Shown here in pieces: positions 50,428 to 60,404 of a DNA stretch of 64,000 bases. This DNA is from Earliella scabrosa (taxonomy: Eukaryota; Basidiomycota; Agaricomycetes; Polyporales; Polyporaceae). Positions within the stretch are counted from its first letter, which is position 1. Each line of letters begins with the position of its first letter. The position numbers and the translations under genes were made by a program. The notes under the pieces are model-generated. The model was given only the letters and a program-made list of their open reading frames with translations. It was not told where the DNA came from and did no database searches. The DNA lies in NCBI GenBank assembly GCA_022605405.1, contig JABYQQ010000004.1:2170001-2234000 (forward strand), in the 5' to 3' direction.

Positions 50428-53351
50428 CTATATCCGCCCTCCGCCAGCAGCGTCAACGACCCAAGTATGGCTTGGGGGCAGCGAGGGCGTGATGATGCCC
50501 TGATTCTGAATCATCCGTGCGGCTGCTGCGGCATGCGGCGGCTGGGACTGGGACCCGAGGGATAAGGAGCTAGCGAACGCCTCCGAGGGCGGTCTCCACG
50601 AGTCCAGAAGCCCGCTCGCCTTGAGGGAGGGCAGGGGCACGCCCTGCGACGACGCCACGCTCTCCAAGTCCGACATCGACACGTTTGACCGGAGGAGCGC
50701 GCGCGCGTTCCCCTGGCGGCCCTCGAACGGCTCGCCCTGCGCCCCCGGCGACGAGTGCGTGGACGTGGGCGAGTTCGAGCTTGACTTGGTCTCGCGCGGC
50801 TGGTACATTTGCTGCTGCTGCTGGTGTTGTTGTTGTTGTTGCTGCTGGTGCGCGACCGCCTGCGCACGCTCCTTGTCCTTCGCCTGGCTCTGCCGCCACT
50901 GCTCGGCAACGGCGACGACTTTGAACCCCCAGAGCTTCTCAAAGTCGCGGTCCCACACTTGTATCTGGGGGTCGTCCGGGCTGTACTTGCTATACGACTG
51001 TCCGTTGAGAAACGCGGTCAGCGCCACGATAGGTTTCGAGGTTATGTGTAAATCTCACCCAGAGCGCACAGGCCGCTGATCGGGTTTGTGCATCAAACGA
51101 AGATAGTGCGGAGGTTGCTTATCAGAGACATGCCGGCGGCAGGGGGACGAGGCGTGAGCTGCAGTACGTACAAAGGATGGACGTCTTGGCGCGTGTACCG
51201 GCGGCGTTGAATATGTGATTTAGCTGGTTGCGGACCCAAGGGATCGGTTCGGTAAGCGTGCCTTCCCCCTGACGGATGCAAGGGGTTATCGTCAGAATGG
51301 GGGGTTCGGAACCGATCGGTGCAGACATTGCGCCGATGAACGTGTCAGCATCAAGTGCCGCCTCACCTCAAGCACCGCAAGGTAACAGCAAGGATACATG
51401 GCGTGCATGAAGCAAAACGACCACGCTCCTGAGTTCGAGGAGGTTTCGAACATGGTGACCTGCGTCTCTAAGTTCTCTTCCGTGAACTGGAGGTGACTGG
51501 GTAATGACGCCACCCAGTCCTGCGACGCCTCGTGAGTGTCACATTGAGTAATGATCGCGCTAGGCTCACCTCCAGTTGCTTGCGAGAAACAGCCATGGCC
51601 GCTGCCCGTGCGGGCCCCTCTTTGCTCGCTGTGGCAATCTCTCAAAACGCGATGGCTGCTGAAGCTCGGCGGGAAGACGCACCAAGTACCGACTCGACAG
51701 TATGATAGATCTCGAGGATGCGCAACACATGTCCAAATTGCGACGCGTATCGTGTTCTCGGGGCCGGTCGTCGCAGATACTCAGACGCTAGAAGACATCC
51801 AACGAGATCAGCATCACGACGTACAAGACGCGTGCCCGCCGACTCACTAGCCGAACTAGACAAGGACGCCAGCTCAAATGTTGTCTCATCGATGGGTAGG
51901 CGCACTACGTCCGCAAGCTGGACCATTCGTGGCTTGACTTCTCGATGCGTGTAGATGTGGCTGACCCATGCCATGAGTTGAACGAGCCAGAAACAACGCC
52001 GGGTGCACTCGCGCTCGATGAAGAGCATGACTCCATCAGAGTCAGATGGCGAGGGCGGCGCCGAGGAATCAGGCCTGTGCACCTCGAGGCTGCCTTCGAG
52101 CACCTGGACCGCGAGATCTGTGGACCACAAAGGTATCAGATGATCGAAGTATGCGTCAACCCTGTCGTAACCGCCGGTTCAGACGTACCGAAATACCTGA
52201 ACTGTCGTGTCCACGAGTGACTGGCCGCGATTTCATGCATCTCGAGCAAGCAGAGGGTTTGCGCAGTGCTCACGGTCGGTTCGCACAGTAACCTTCCCGA
52301 GTTGTCAAACATTAACGCAAGAGCCTCTTGGAAATATGGCACTCCGGCGAGACGGGGATGGGACGCCTTGCTTGCGATGGACTTGGACAGCGGGGCGGCG
52401 ACGGCGCAGACGGCCAAGAGCAGGTAGTGCGGAACTTTGTTCAGACCGAAATCCGCGATGAACGACGGTTTGTGTATAATCATCCGCTGCGGATTACAGT
52501 GCGCAAAGAATACTGTCAAAAAATTCCATTAGTCACTGAGCGCGACAACTCGCGAGAGTCACGGACTGTTGACAAGCTCATGCGTGTCTGCGGGATCAAG
52601 GAGCTTGCTGCCGCTTTCTGTGACTTTGGACGCCAGTGGGGGGCTGGTGTCCGGGGCGCCGGGCCCTTTCCGGGAACGTTTTGTTGTCGGATCGCGCTCA
52701 ATACCGCTTGGCGGACCACCCGGCGGACTGGCGAGTGTGGCCTGACCTGCCCACGGAGGCGGCTCGTTTGCCGGCTGAGCCTGAGAACGCGTGATATCTA
52801 TCAGTACTAGTAGAGACGTAAGGTGAGGAGAAATCTCAGTTACCGTAGGCGTTATGACGCTTGCAACGCGCTCTGGATGTACGTTTCGGGGTGCGGGCAC
52901 CGGTCGTCCCGCAGCATCAGTGTATGTACAGTTCTTGGACGCATAGTAACTAGGTAGACGTGAGTTGGAGTGAGGCGCTATGCGGGGTGAACCTACCAAT
53001 TACTACAGGGGGCTGGAGTTGAAGTGAGACGACGGAGTTCTTGTACAAGGAATGAGACAAGCTGCTCACCGGTCCCGTCGCATCGCCGCTTGCTCTTGTG
53101 GCAGGCATCGCACGCCTAAGGACATTCGGTCGGTGGATGCAGAAGAAGGGTGCAATAGCGCATACCTTGCTGAGACGCTTGCGCTTCCCACCTTTGACGA
53201 AGGCCAGAGACTGCTGGTCTGCTTCCGCGGCCGCTGCGACTTTGCCGTTCGCGGGGAGGGTTGCATAGGAGAGATTCTGGGATGTGGGCTTAGGAGCCGT
53301 CGTGAGACTTGGCTTGAGAATGGCCGGTTGTGGGTCGGTGTGAGAAGCCAT
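50428..53351 (-). CDS. Zn2Cys6 transcription factor with fungal-specific middle homology region
   Basis: The N-terminus (MASHTDPQPAILKPS) precedes a nuclear basic patch (GGKRKRLSK) and a classical zinc cluster, rebuilt from four exons: 53351-53166, 53115-53070, microexon 53012-52997 and one starting at 52949. The cluster is CDACHKSKRRCD, then TAPCSNC, then YYASKNCTYTD, with C-x2-C-x6-C-x5-C-x2-C-x6-C spacing. After a disordered stretch the fungal_trans domain has HCNPQRMIIHKPSF, LLLAVCAVAAPLSKSI and ARTQANC-type helices. The C-terminus has a poly-glutamine tract. Domain order and VPAPRNVHPERV after the cluster recall activators of carbon metabolism, but the target genes are unknown. The hAT element lies 514 bp upstream of the ATG. 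Intermediate exon borders are only approximate. Confidence 0.86.
50806..50850 (-). repeat. Poly-glutamine CAG/CAA tract
   Basis: The minus strand codes HQQQQQQQHQQQQQMY in the C-terminal part of the Zn2Cys6 factor. Mixed CAG and CAA codons are present with two histidine interruptions. Length variation between strains is likely. Confidence 0.85.
52997..53012 (-). other. 16-nt coding microexon of the zinc cluster
   Basis: It is bounded by a 57-nt intron (53013-53069) and a 47-nt intron (52950-52996). It supplies cysteines four and five of the zinc cluster and is in phase with both neighbours (exon sums 232 and 248 nt before and after). Confidence 0.85.
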
Positions 53352-53857
53352 GAGGGGGGAGCGTGAAAGACGAGAGGAGTGGAGGAGAAGAGGACGGCGC
53401 GAGAGGCGGCGATGAGGGGCGTTTCAAGGGGGATTGGGAGGGGGAGATGGGGAGAGATGGGGCGACGAGGCGAGCGGGGCGAGGGCGGGAGAGCGTGGAA
53501 GAGAGAGCGAGTCGGGAGGAAGCTGAGAGAGCTTTAACGGGCGAATGTCATGGGGGTATATAATTGCGGACTACGGGAGACGAACGAGCTTTCGGCGGCT
53601 AGTGGACGGAGACGTCTCTCGCTCAGTCCCAGTCGCCCGGGTCGGACAGGTCGGACCCGCCCTGCCGCGGCATCCGTCATATCTGGCCGAGGCCCTGCCC
53701 ACGGCCCGCCTGCGCGCGTCGGCTTGGGGGGCCTCGCATGCTCTCCTGGGCTACATGCACCCAACCCGTCTTGCGCTTGTGGCCCGCGCGTGCGTGCGAG
53801 GGCGGAGGGACAGGAGGCCCGATCGGGGGAGAGGACGCAGGCGGGGGGACGGAAGAC
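53352..53857. promoter_or_regulatory. Zn2Cys6 gene proximal promoter, 506 bp
   Basis: A minus-strand ATTATATA (53557-53564) lies about 206 bp before the ATG. A purine-rich G/A tract (53360-53520, plus strand) separates it from the start. The transposon target-site duplication begins immediately beyond. Confidence 0.5.
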
Positions 53858-53865
53858 TGCAGAAG
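53858..53865 (+). repeat. Left 8-bp target-site duplication
   Basis: TGCAGAAG, identical to the right copy at 54999-55006. Confidence 0.93.
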
Positions 53866-54998
53866 TAGTGTTGCCGCAAGTTGTAAGCCAACTTGCAGCT
53901 TACTTGCCCCGACTTGTTCTCACGGCCGACTCATCAGAGCTTGCTGATATGCGAGCAGCTTGCAAGTTGGTTCCCACGTCGCTGATTGGCCAGATCACCA
54001 ACCCGCCCGAAAGAGGTCTCAGCGACCTCGCTTACTCCTCATGACTATACTCAACGCTATCGCTACAAACACCAGAGCTACACCTCCTCTCCACATTGTT
54101 AGCACGTCCTGCCGCTCTCCAGGCATGTATCCGTCCTCAGATGATTCTAAACATCCGCTCACAGCCTGTCTTGGCGCCTGCTCGGGTCTGCCATCGCCTT
54201 AGGTTGCCTCTATGATCGGCTCCTTCCAGCCCCATGTACATCCCGCCCTTGCCCGCCATGTTTCGGTGCCGGCGCGCTTCGCCGTTTGCTAACAACGAAC
54301 GGCGCGATTGTAGTATAATGATTCACGGAATACATGGTTTGTCTCATTTGTATAGGCCATGCATGATGCTGCAGCACATTGAGGAGTACACAGAGTCGAG
54401 TGTCGGGCTGTGTCGGGCCCATGTCTGCTTCGTTTTGCTCCTATCCTCATCCGGAGATACGTCACTGTTCGAATTAACGATTCTTCTACCCGACTTCCGC
54501 CTCCGACAACGTCCAGTATGCTTACAACCATGGCTACGGCTTCGCCCAGATCTATCATATTCAAGCCTATCAGCCTCCCTTCAACATGGAGTCCTATCAT
54601 GTACGAACCAGCTCCGGGGCCCGGTACCGGGCCCATAACACCCATCCCTGCATGGTCTGCCTTCCAGACATGACCGGTACGCCTCACAGTTTCTAGATCG
54701 GTGACCTTGGTGCGTACCGGACTGTCCTTTGGAAGTCCAGTTAACATCACGCAGTCTGTCTCGAGGACTTGCTGCGAAGTCAATAGCCTATATTCGAGTA
54801 CCTACATTCCATTGATACTACAAGTACGGACTCTTTTATTGTGTCCTGTTCTGCTTGCTTTCCCCAACCCGCCACGAGAGTCCCAGGCGCTGGGCCGGCA
54901 CAAGCTGACTTGCGCGTCTAACTTGTCGGAGCTTGGACGACAAGCCCATCACAAGCTGACCAGCTTGCAACGTAAGGCCTTGCATTGCGGCAACACTA
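53866..54998. mobile_element. Non-autonomous hAT-like DNA transposon
   Basis: The 1,133-bp element begins TAGTGTTGCCGCAA and ends with its exact inverse TTGCGGCAACACTA (14-bp perfect terminal inverted repeats). It is flanked by perfect 8-bp direct repeats, TGCAGAAG. TAGTG fits the hAT terminal consensus YARNG, and 8 bp is the hAT target duplication size. Many subterminal copies of CAAGCTG, CTTGCAAG and CAAGTTG lie within about 100 bp of either end, as in other hAT elements where they bind the transposase. I find no transposase domain inside, so it would need one supplied in trans. It is inserted between the Zn2Cys6 promoter and RPP2. Intact repeats indicate a fairly recent insertion. Confidence 0.9.
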
Positions 54999-55006
54999 TG
55001 CAGAAG
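54999..55006 (+). repeat. Right 8-bp target-site duplication
   Basis: TGCAGAAG, directly after the right terminal inverted repeat. Confidence 0.93.
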
Positions 55007-55647
55007 GCTGTCTGCGCCGCCGGCAGTGGTCGAGCCTTCCTCTGTGCCGCCGGCCTTCGCCGGGTGTGGCCTTGGGTGACAATGGGTGGCGGTGTGCCTA
55101 ATTTCCGTCTCCCTTGCCTCGAGTCCGCGCACAGTCGTCGCCGTACCTGAGGCCCAGACCCTGCAATCTCCTCCTTCCGATTCGATATCCGCCTCCGCAG
55201 AGGCCTCCTCTCGCCGACGACGGCCGTCCGCCAGCCTCGCCCAGCAATCGACACGACAGAGACGCGCACGCCCGACAATCTTCCATTCAAACCGATCGCC
55301 CGCTAGGCCATTCGCTTGTCCATCCGCCAAACAGCCTGCCGTTCCCTGCCACCCGAGGCGAGACACAGCCTCAACTGCTCCCTCTTCTCGTCTACAAACC
55401 CCGTTTCGATACATGCGTAGTTGACGGCTCGTATGGACGCATCGTAGGACGCAGTCTCTCGGACATGCCGCAGACGAGAACCAAACAAACTCTAGCTTCC
55501 ATCTACCGCCGGATCGGGGAACTCGGACGCTGCCGCGTCACCAAGTACGGCAGCCGCGGAATGGGTCGTGCAAGCATGTCATCATTGCAGCCAGGCCGCC
55601 GGCAGTGCGAGATGTACGATAGGTAAAACTTTTGGCTAGCGATACAC
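55007..55647. other. Intergenic, 641 bp
   Basis: This lies between the transposon and the 3' end of RPP2. It is GC-rich with short CCGCCGGC repeats near 55015-55045. No gene was recognised. Confidence 0.45.
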
Positions 55648-56109
55648 TTAGTCGAACAGACCAAAGCCCATGTCGTCGTCAGACTCCTCCTATGAAACGG
55701 TAAAAGGGCGGTGGTGAGGCACGGACACTGCGGTAGCAAGCATCAGAACGTACCTTCTCCTCTTCCTTCTTCTCCTCCTCCTTCTCGGCAGCAGCGGCGG
55801 CGGGAGCAGCACCGCCAGCACCACCAGACGAAGCGGCAACCGCACCGCCAGAGGGAACCTGTGAAAGATCGCAATGTAAGTTCGGAGATGGCCAAGTGTT
55901 GACTGTCAAGGACGTACCGAAGCGAGCTTGGAGGACCCCTCAGCGATCAAGGCGTTGACATCCTTGCCCTCGAGCTCAGAGATGAGCTTCTCGAGACGCT
56001 CGTCGTCGGCCTCGATCCCAACAGCACCGAGGACCTTCTTGATGTCCGCAGCCGAGGGGGTCGCGTTGCCGCCAATCTGGAGGAGGAGGTATGCAGCGAG
56101 GTGACGCAT
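55648..56109 (-). CDS. RPP2: 60S acidic ribosomal protein P2
   Basis: About 112 residues over three exons. The N-terminal dimer domain reads [40 protein letters not shown] and [20 protein letters not shown]. An alanine/glycine hinge ([20 protein letters not shown]) and the invariant P-protein tail [12 protein letters not shown] follow. Introns separate each part. P2 pairs with P1 on the P0 stalk base and recruits translational GTPases. The start is the ATG of MRHLAAY, the normal first residues. It is divergent with RPS15 at 420 bp, a ribosomal-protein pair. Confidence 0.96.
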
Positions 56110-56529
56110 CTGTGGGGTCACGGGAGGATGTTCAGAGCCATCCGGGCTTGCGCAAACATGACATGAGGAGCACGCACGGTGTTACTTTTGAGTGTTTACG
56201 GGGTTGGGTACCGGTAGCCACAAATCACTGGAAACGAGCTCTGCGTGAGCAACTTCCGGACCTCGCAGACGTGAGACAGCGAGCAGCGCATACCTTTTAA
56301 TCCCGAGGGAAGACCTGTGGATTCTATCCGAGGACGATGAGATACTTGAGACTCTGCGCGCGATCGACTCAGGACACGGCGGGGCCGCGTCTGTGGCTGA
56401 GAAACTGTATAGCTGCACTCCCACGCCTCAATGCAAGCGCCCAGCCACCCTCGTTTCGGACTCCGGTCGAAAGCACCGCAGGAGCCCATCCTCGAGTCCC
56501 ACCGCAAGACCGCCAACGACAATCTCCAG
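56110..56529. promoter_or_regulatory. Divergent ribosomal-protein promoter, RPP2 / RPS15
   Basis: The 420 bp serve two ribosomal protein genes. I see no TATA element and cannot name the activator sites. Any element shared in both directions would be of interest, because basidiomycete ribosomal protein promoters are poorly described. Confidence 0.45.
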
Positions 56530-57312
56530 ATGGTGAGTGCTGCCGATGCTCAAAGTCATTGCGTATGAGGAGGCGGAATGCTGAAAGGACGTCCGAATGC
56601 CAGGCTGATTCCTCCGTTACCGACCCGCAAGTGGCCGCCGACCTCAAGAAGAAGCGGACGTTCCGCACCTTCTCCTACCGTGGTATTGAGCTTGACAAGC
56701 TCCTGGACCTGAGCAACGAGGAGGTGCGTACTCACTCGGAACTATCGTTTCCCATCATGCAGGTTCTGACTTGTCATCGCAGTTCGTTGAGGTATGATCG
56801 CGCCAAGTCACTTTCGTATGAACCGTCCTCAAACCTCCCATTCCTTCCCCTCCCAGATTGTCCATGCTCGTGCCCGCAGGCGGTTCCAGCGCGGTCTCAA
56901 GCGCAAGCCCATGGGTCTCATCAAGAAGCTCCGCAAGGCGAAGAAGGAGGCGCTCCCCAACGAAAAGCCTGCGGTCGTGAAGACCCACCTCCGCGACATG
57001 ATCATCGTCCCCGAGATGATCGGCTCCGTCGTCGGCATCTACAACGGCAAGGTGCGTCCCCTCGTTCTTCGTTCTGACAGGGCGGTTGGGGGGGTAGCAG
57101 ATGTTGAGGCGAACGAACGCAGGTCTTCAACTCGGTTGAGATCAAGCCTGAGATGGTCGGCCACTACCTCGCCGAGTTCTCGTGCTCATACAAGCCTGTC
57201 AAGCACGGTCGTCCGGGTATTGGTGCTACCCACTCCTCGCGATTGTGAGTAGCGAGTCCTGCATGTAAAACATTATGACCCTGATATCTCTTCCAGCATC
57301 CCTCTCAAGTAG
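56530..57312 (+). CDS. RPS15: 40S ribosomal protein S15 (uS19)
   Basis: Six coding exons (56530-56532, 56604-56723, 56783-56791, 56857-57051, 57123-57244, 57297-57312) sum to 465 nt, 154 residues. Blocks are [58 protein letters not shown] and [20 protein letters not shown], ending FIPLK. uS19 sits on the small-subunit head near the decoding site. The start codon is alone in its exon, and one exon is just 9 nt. All junctions are GT-AG. The family identity is certain. Confidence 0.97.
56783..56791 (+). other. 9-nt coding microexon of RPS15
   Basis: TTCGTTGAG (Phe-Val-Glu) sits between an AG acceptor and a GTATGA donor. Leaving it out keeps the reading frame but deletes the FVE of the conserved EEFVEIVHAR segment. 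Confidence 0.88.
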
Positions 57313-57951
57313 AGGACCGGGTTTACGATTCTTATGTGCTCTCTTCCATCACATGTGCAGTAGTCCAAAAGTAATATGCAACATGCATGCTATGCGCACC
57401 CGGAACGCATGCTCGTTTGCATTGTACCAGCAGTATCAGCGTGTATGATGCAGGTTCACGAGACCATTGAACGTCGCGAGATCGCTCTGGGAGCTTAGCG
57501 CTTTCCACCCCTATGACGTGCAGAGGTATTTTACGAGACCTATCCGGGGCCTGCCGTTGATTTTGGTCGGACCTCAGCGAGCGTTGGAGTCTAGAGGGCT
57601 GGCTGAACGGGTCCAGGGTCTCGTCTCCCCGCCCGACAGCATATCCGATGGAGCTGTTGCGTCCACAGGGACAAACTCGCCAGGAACGTAAGGCGTTCCG
57701 TCAACTCATGCTCGCGGAAGACGTCTCTGCTCGACCGTACGCTTCACGCTCACAATCCGGGCCTCTCGGTCGCGACGAGCTCGCATGCCTGCCCTTGTCC
57801 TGTGGAGGAGAATGCGTAGGACCGAGGATGGGAACCACTGTCTTTGAGTCTTTGCACCTGACTGACAGCCACTGGGCAGTGGACATCCAAGTAAAGTGCC
57901 AATGATGGTGATCATGAAGGGTCATGGAACACATGGAACATTGTAGTCTAC
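57313..57951. other. Intergenic, 639 bp, between convergent genes
   Basis: This is 3' flanking sequence of RPS15 and the HNH gene. No coding frame or repeat was recognised. Confidence 0.5.
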
Positions 57952-59989
57952 TTATACCGGAACAACATTATTGGACCACATCGCCGCGACAGACTGCCAT
58001 AACTGATGGCCTTGAGGGTCAACTATCCTCTCCATGAACGATTCTCCATCTGCGCTGGGAACAGGCGGATCACCTGGTTCCCGACGTTGCACAATCCAAT
58101 GGAAAACACGAGCAGCACCAGTCGAGTGAAAAACCCCGGCCAACGCAGCATGCAGCCGAAGCAGGTCCGGATCAGGAGGATCGACGCTGACGGCGCCGGC
58201 ATTGCGGGGCAACTTCCCAGATGCGTTATTGCTATGGTCCTTGAACCTGAACTCGTAGTCTGTCGGGATTCCATAAAGATCTGTATGAACGGCCGAGGGG
58301 TTGTAGATCTTCATCGCGTAGCAATTGGCAACCTGTTGAATATTGAGAGATAGTGAGGACATGACGCCAAGAACTGATGGACGTGCTAGGATGCCAGTGC
58401 ACGCACCGCAGTGGGGTGCAAGCACCAATGGAAGGCATCCCATGCCCGATGGAAGTGGGGGATGAGCGAAAAAGCATTCTGCGGCGTGTCGAGAAGCTCC
58501 GGGGTGTCGAGGTATTTCGAAGGAAGCTGGCAGTAGTGTCGCAGGATGTCAGAAGTGCCGGATACCAAACGGTACTATCAGGTGGATAAGAATCAACGCC
58601 AAATATTGAAAATCAAGGAGGCATTCACCTTCTTCACCACGACTGAGCGTGGAAGGATATGACATACCTCCAGTTTGTCAAAGCGCGATCCTTGGGGAGC
58701 CAGCTTGAGGTGGCGCATGAGCACATCGAAGCACCCGGTCATGACGCACTTGAAGCCGTCACGCTGAAAGACCTGTATATCGGATATATAAGCGACAATC
58801 GGAATGGAGCCAGCAATTACACAGACCAAGTTTCGCAGGTTGCGTTTACAACGAGAGTCTTTGTTCATGCCGGACGCCGCTACATCATCTTGAGTAGGCG
58901 TCGCAATTCCAGAGTCTTCGGAATCGCTAGAAGTTTCAACGTAAACGCTCCTCCTGGCAAAGACTGGAGATGCACGTCAGTTGAGTACGTGTGTCATGTG
59001 CGATGGAGAGATTACGCACACGGCCATAGAAGATACGAAGCCCAGGTCGAAGCCAGGGCTTGTAACGACCATGCAAGCGCCTCCTCCTTGTCCTCGCCAT
59101 CCGCATCCAGTTTGTCCGCCTCGATCGCGCAGGCGCACACAGCCGCAGCGACGTACCGCTTGCCCCCGTCGAGCCCGGGTTCGTCCGCACAGGCGAACAT
59201 CGCATTGACGAGATTGCGCACGGTAAACTTCTTCAATACCACACTGGCAGCCTGCCAGTGGTGTTCGGAGACGCGTGGAACCCATTCTGGAACGTCTAAG
59301 CCAGCATAACGCTCGATCTGGTAAACCCGTAGGTGCTCCTGCGCGAGGGACCACAACGCTTCCACCTTGTGCTCGTCGGCTGGGCTGTCGAGGATGTATC
59401 GAGCTGCACCTTCGGCACGTCCAGCCAACTTGCCAATCCCAAGATGTGAGCTCTTGATGGAGCTCGAGCGTGAGGAGGATGAGGACGTCGAGCTGACGAC
59501 CTCACCATCGCGATCCGAGTCGGACAAGCTGACACGGTCGCCCTCGTCGTCCCGAAGCGCGAAATTGTTTCGAGCGTGAGGAGACATTGCTGGAAGCTCG
59601 AGATTGTGGCGAGCTGATGTTGCAGTTGAAGGAGTGGAGTGTGCGATATCTCCCCTGGGCAGACGTTTGGACGGACCCAGTGTTGTTGCGGACGAACGTT
59701 CACTCTGTGACACTCGATAGAAACATGTACTAGTTGAGTCGATCGAGACCAGCCCCTGTGTTGGTGAGGACAAACAATAAGCGCCCGCGATCGGGACTGT
59801 GGATAGGACGGTAGCGCGGTAGCCCTGGAGCTCCCGGGGGAATGGGATTTCCACCTCCCTCAATTCTGGCAGGGACGTCAGCGAAATCGCGAGGGAAACC
59901 AGTGACAGTGGCCAGCGCGAGTTACGGCTGCTCTCGCGTTCAACGTTCAACGTCGCGGTCCACGGTGCGAGCGGCGAACCGCTCGTCAT
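57952..59989 (-). CDS. Agaricomycete-type HNH nuclease-domain protein
   Basis: Exons run 59989-59022, 58953-58827, then from 58772 on. The N-terminal half is variable (LREVEIPFPRELQGYRATVL; then a serine run) and includes GGKRYVAAAVCACAIEAD, typical of the large Agaricomycete HNH family. The nuclease core has RNLVFQRDGFKCVMTGCFD (beta-hairpin), KLEVCHILPRS (first His) and TPQNAFSLIPHFHRAWDAF (Asn and final His). The C-terminus, YEFRFKDHSNN and the rest, is family-specific. The upstream ATG at 59989 is preferred because the frame stays open; MSPHARNNFALRD at 59587 is the fallback. Whether it cuts DNA is unknown: these proteins are greatly expanded in mushrooms and unstudied. No signal peptide was seen. 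Confidence 0.75.
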
Positions 59990-60404
59990 GTCACTCCCGA
60001 GCGTGACAAGACCGTGGCCCACTCGCAGCCAGGACTGTTAGTCGTGGACCGCCCGGAAGAAGCCTCCCATGCACATGCCATGACATAACAGCTTCTCATC
60101 GTTCATCGCCCTAATGGCTGGTCGCGGAGGGTATAGATGTTCGTCCATGCTATAGGTTAGGTGGTGAAGTAAGGTGGAATACAGAAACACGATTCAGAGG
60201 AGTAGACGCGACAGGATACGTTGAGAGAGTGTGGATGCGGTACTGAATATATGCGGTCCAAGCTAGACAAGGGGAGGGCCATAGGTGATACGGAATGCAT
60301 CTGTATGTCCCAGATGCCCAATGCTCGGTACGACGAATGCAGGATGCGTGATGCGGAGCTCGGTGGCACAGGCACAGGGGCAGGGCAGGAAACGGTTGAG
60401 AGCT
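59990..60404. other. Intergenic, 415 bp
   Basis: This holds the HNH gene promoter and the 3' end of the RhoGAP gene. Nothing else was seen. Confidence 0.45.

Noticed and set aside
50511..50942. Arginine/serine-rich frames overlapping the Zn2Cys6 C-terminus
   Set aside because: These are low-complexity shadows of the poly-Q and Ser/Pro region, with no motif.
54289..54783. Open frame of about 165 codons inside the transposon, minus strand
   Set aside because: It has no ATG at its beginning and no match to a transposase or any other motif I know. It also overlaps a longer run of tyrosine-rich sequence on the other strand that is broken by stops.
53866..54998. CACTA (EnSpm) transposon, since one end reads CACTA
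   Set aside because: CACTA elements start, not end, with CACTA and make 3-bp target duplications. Here the ends are TAGTG...CACTA and the duplication is 8 bp, which fits hAT.
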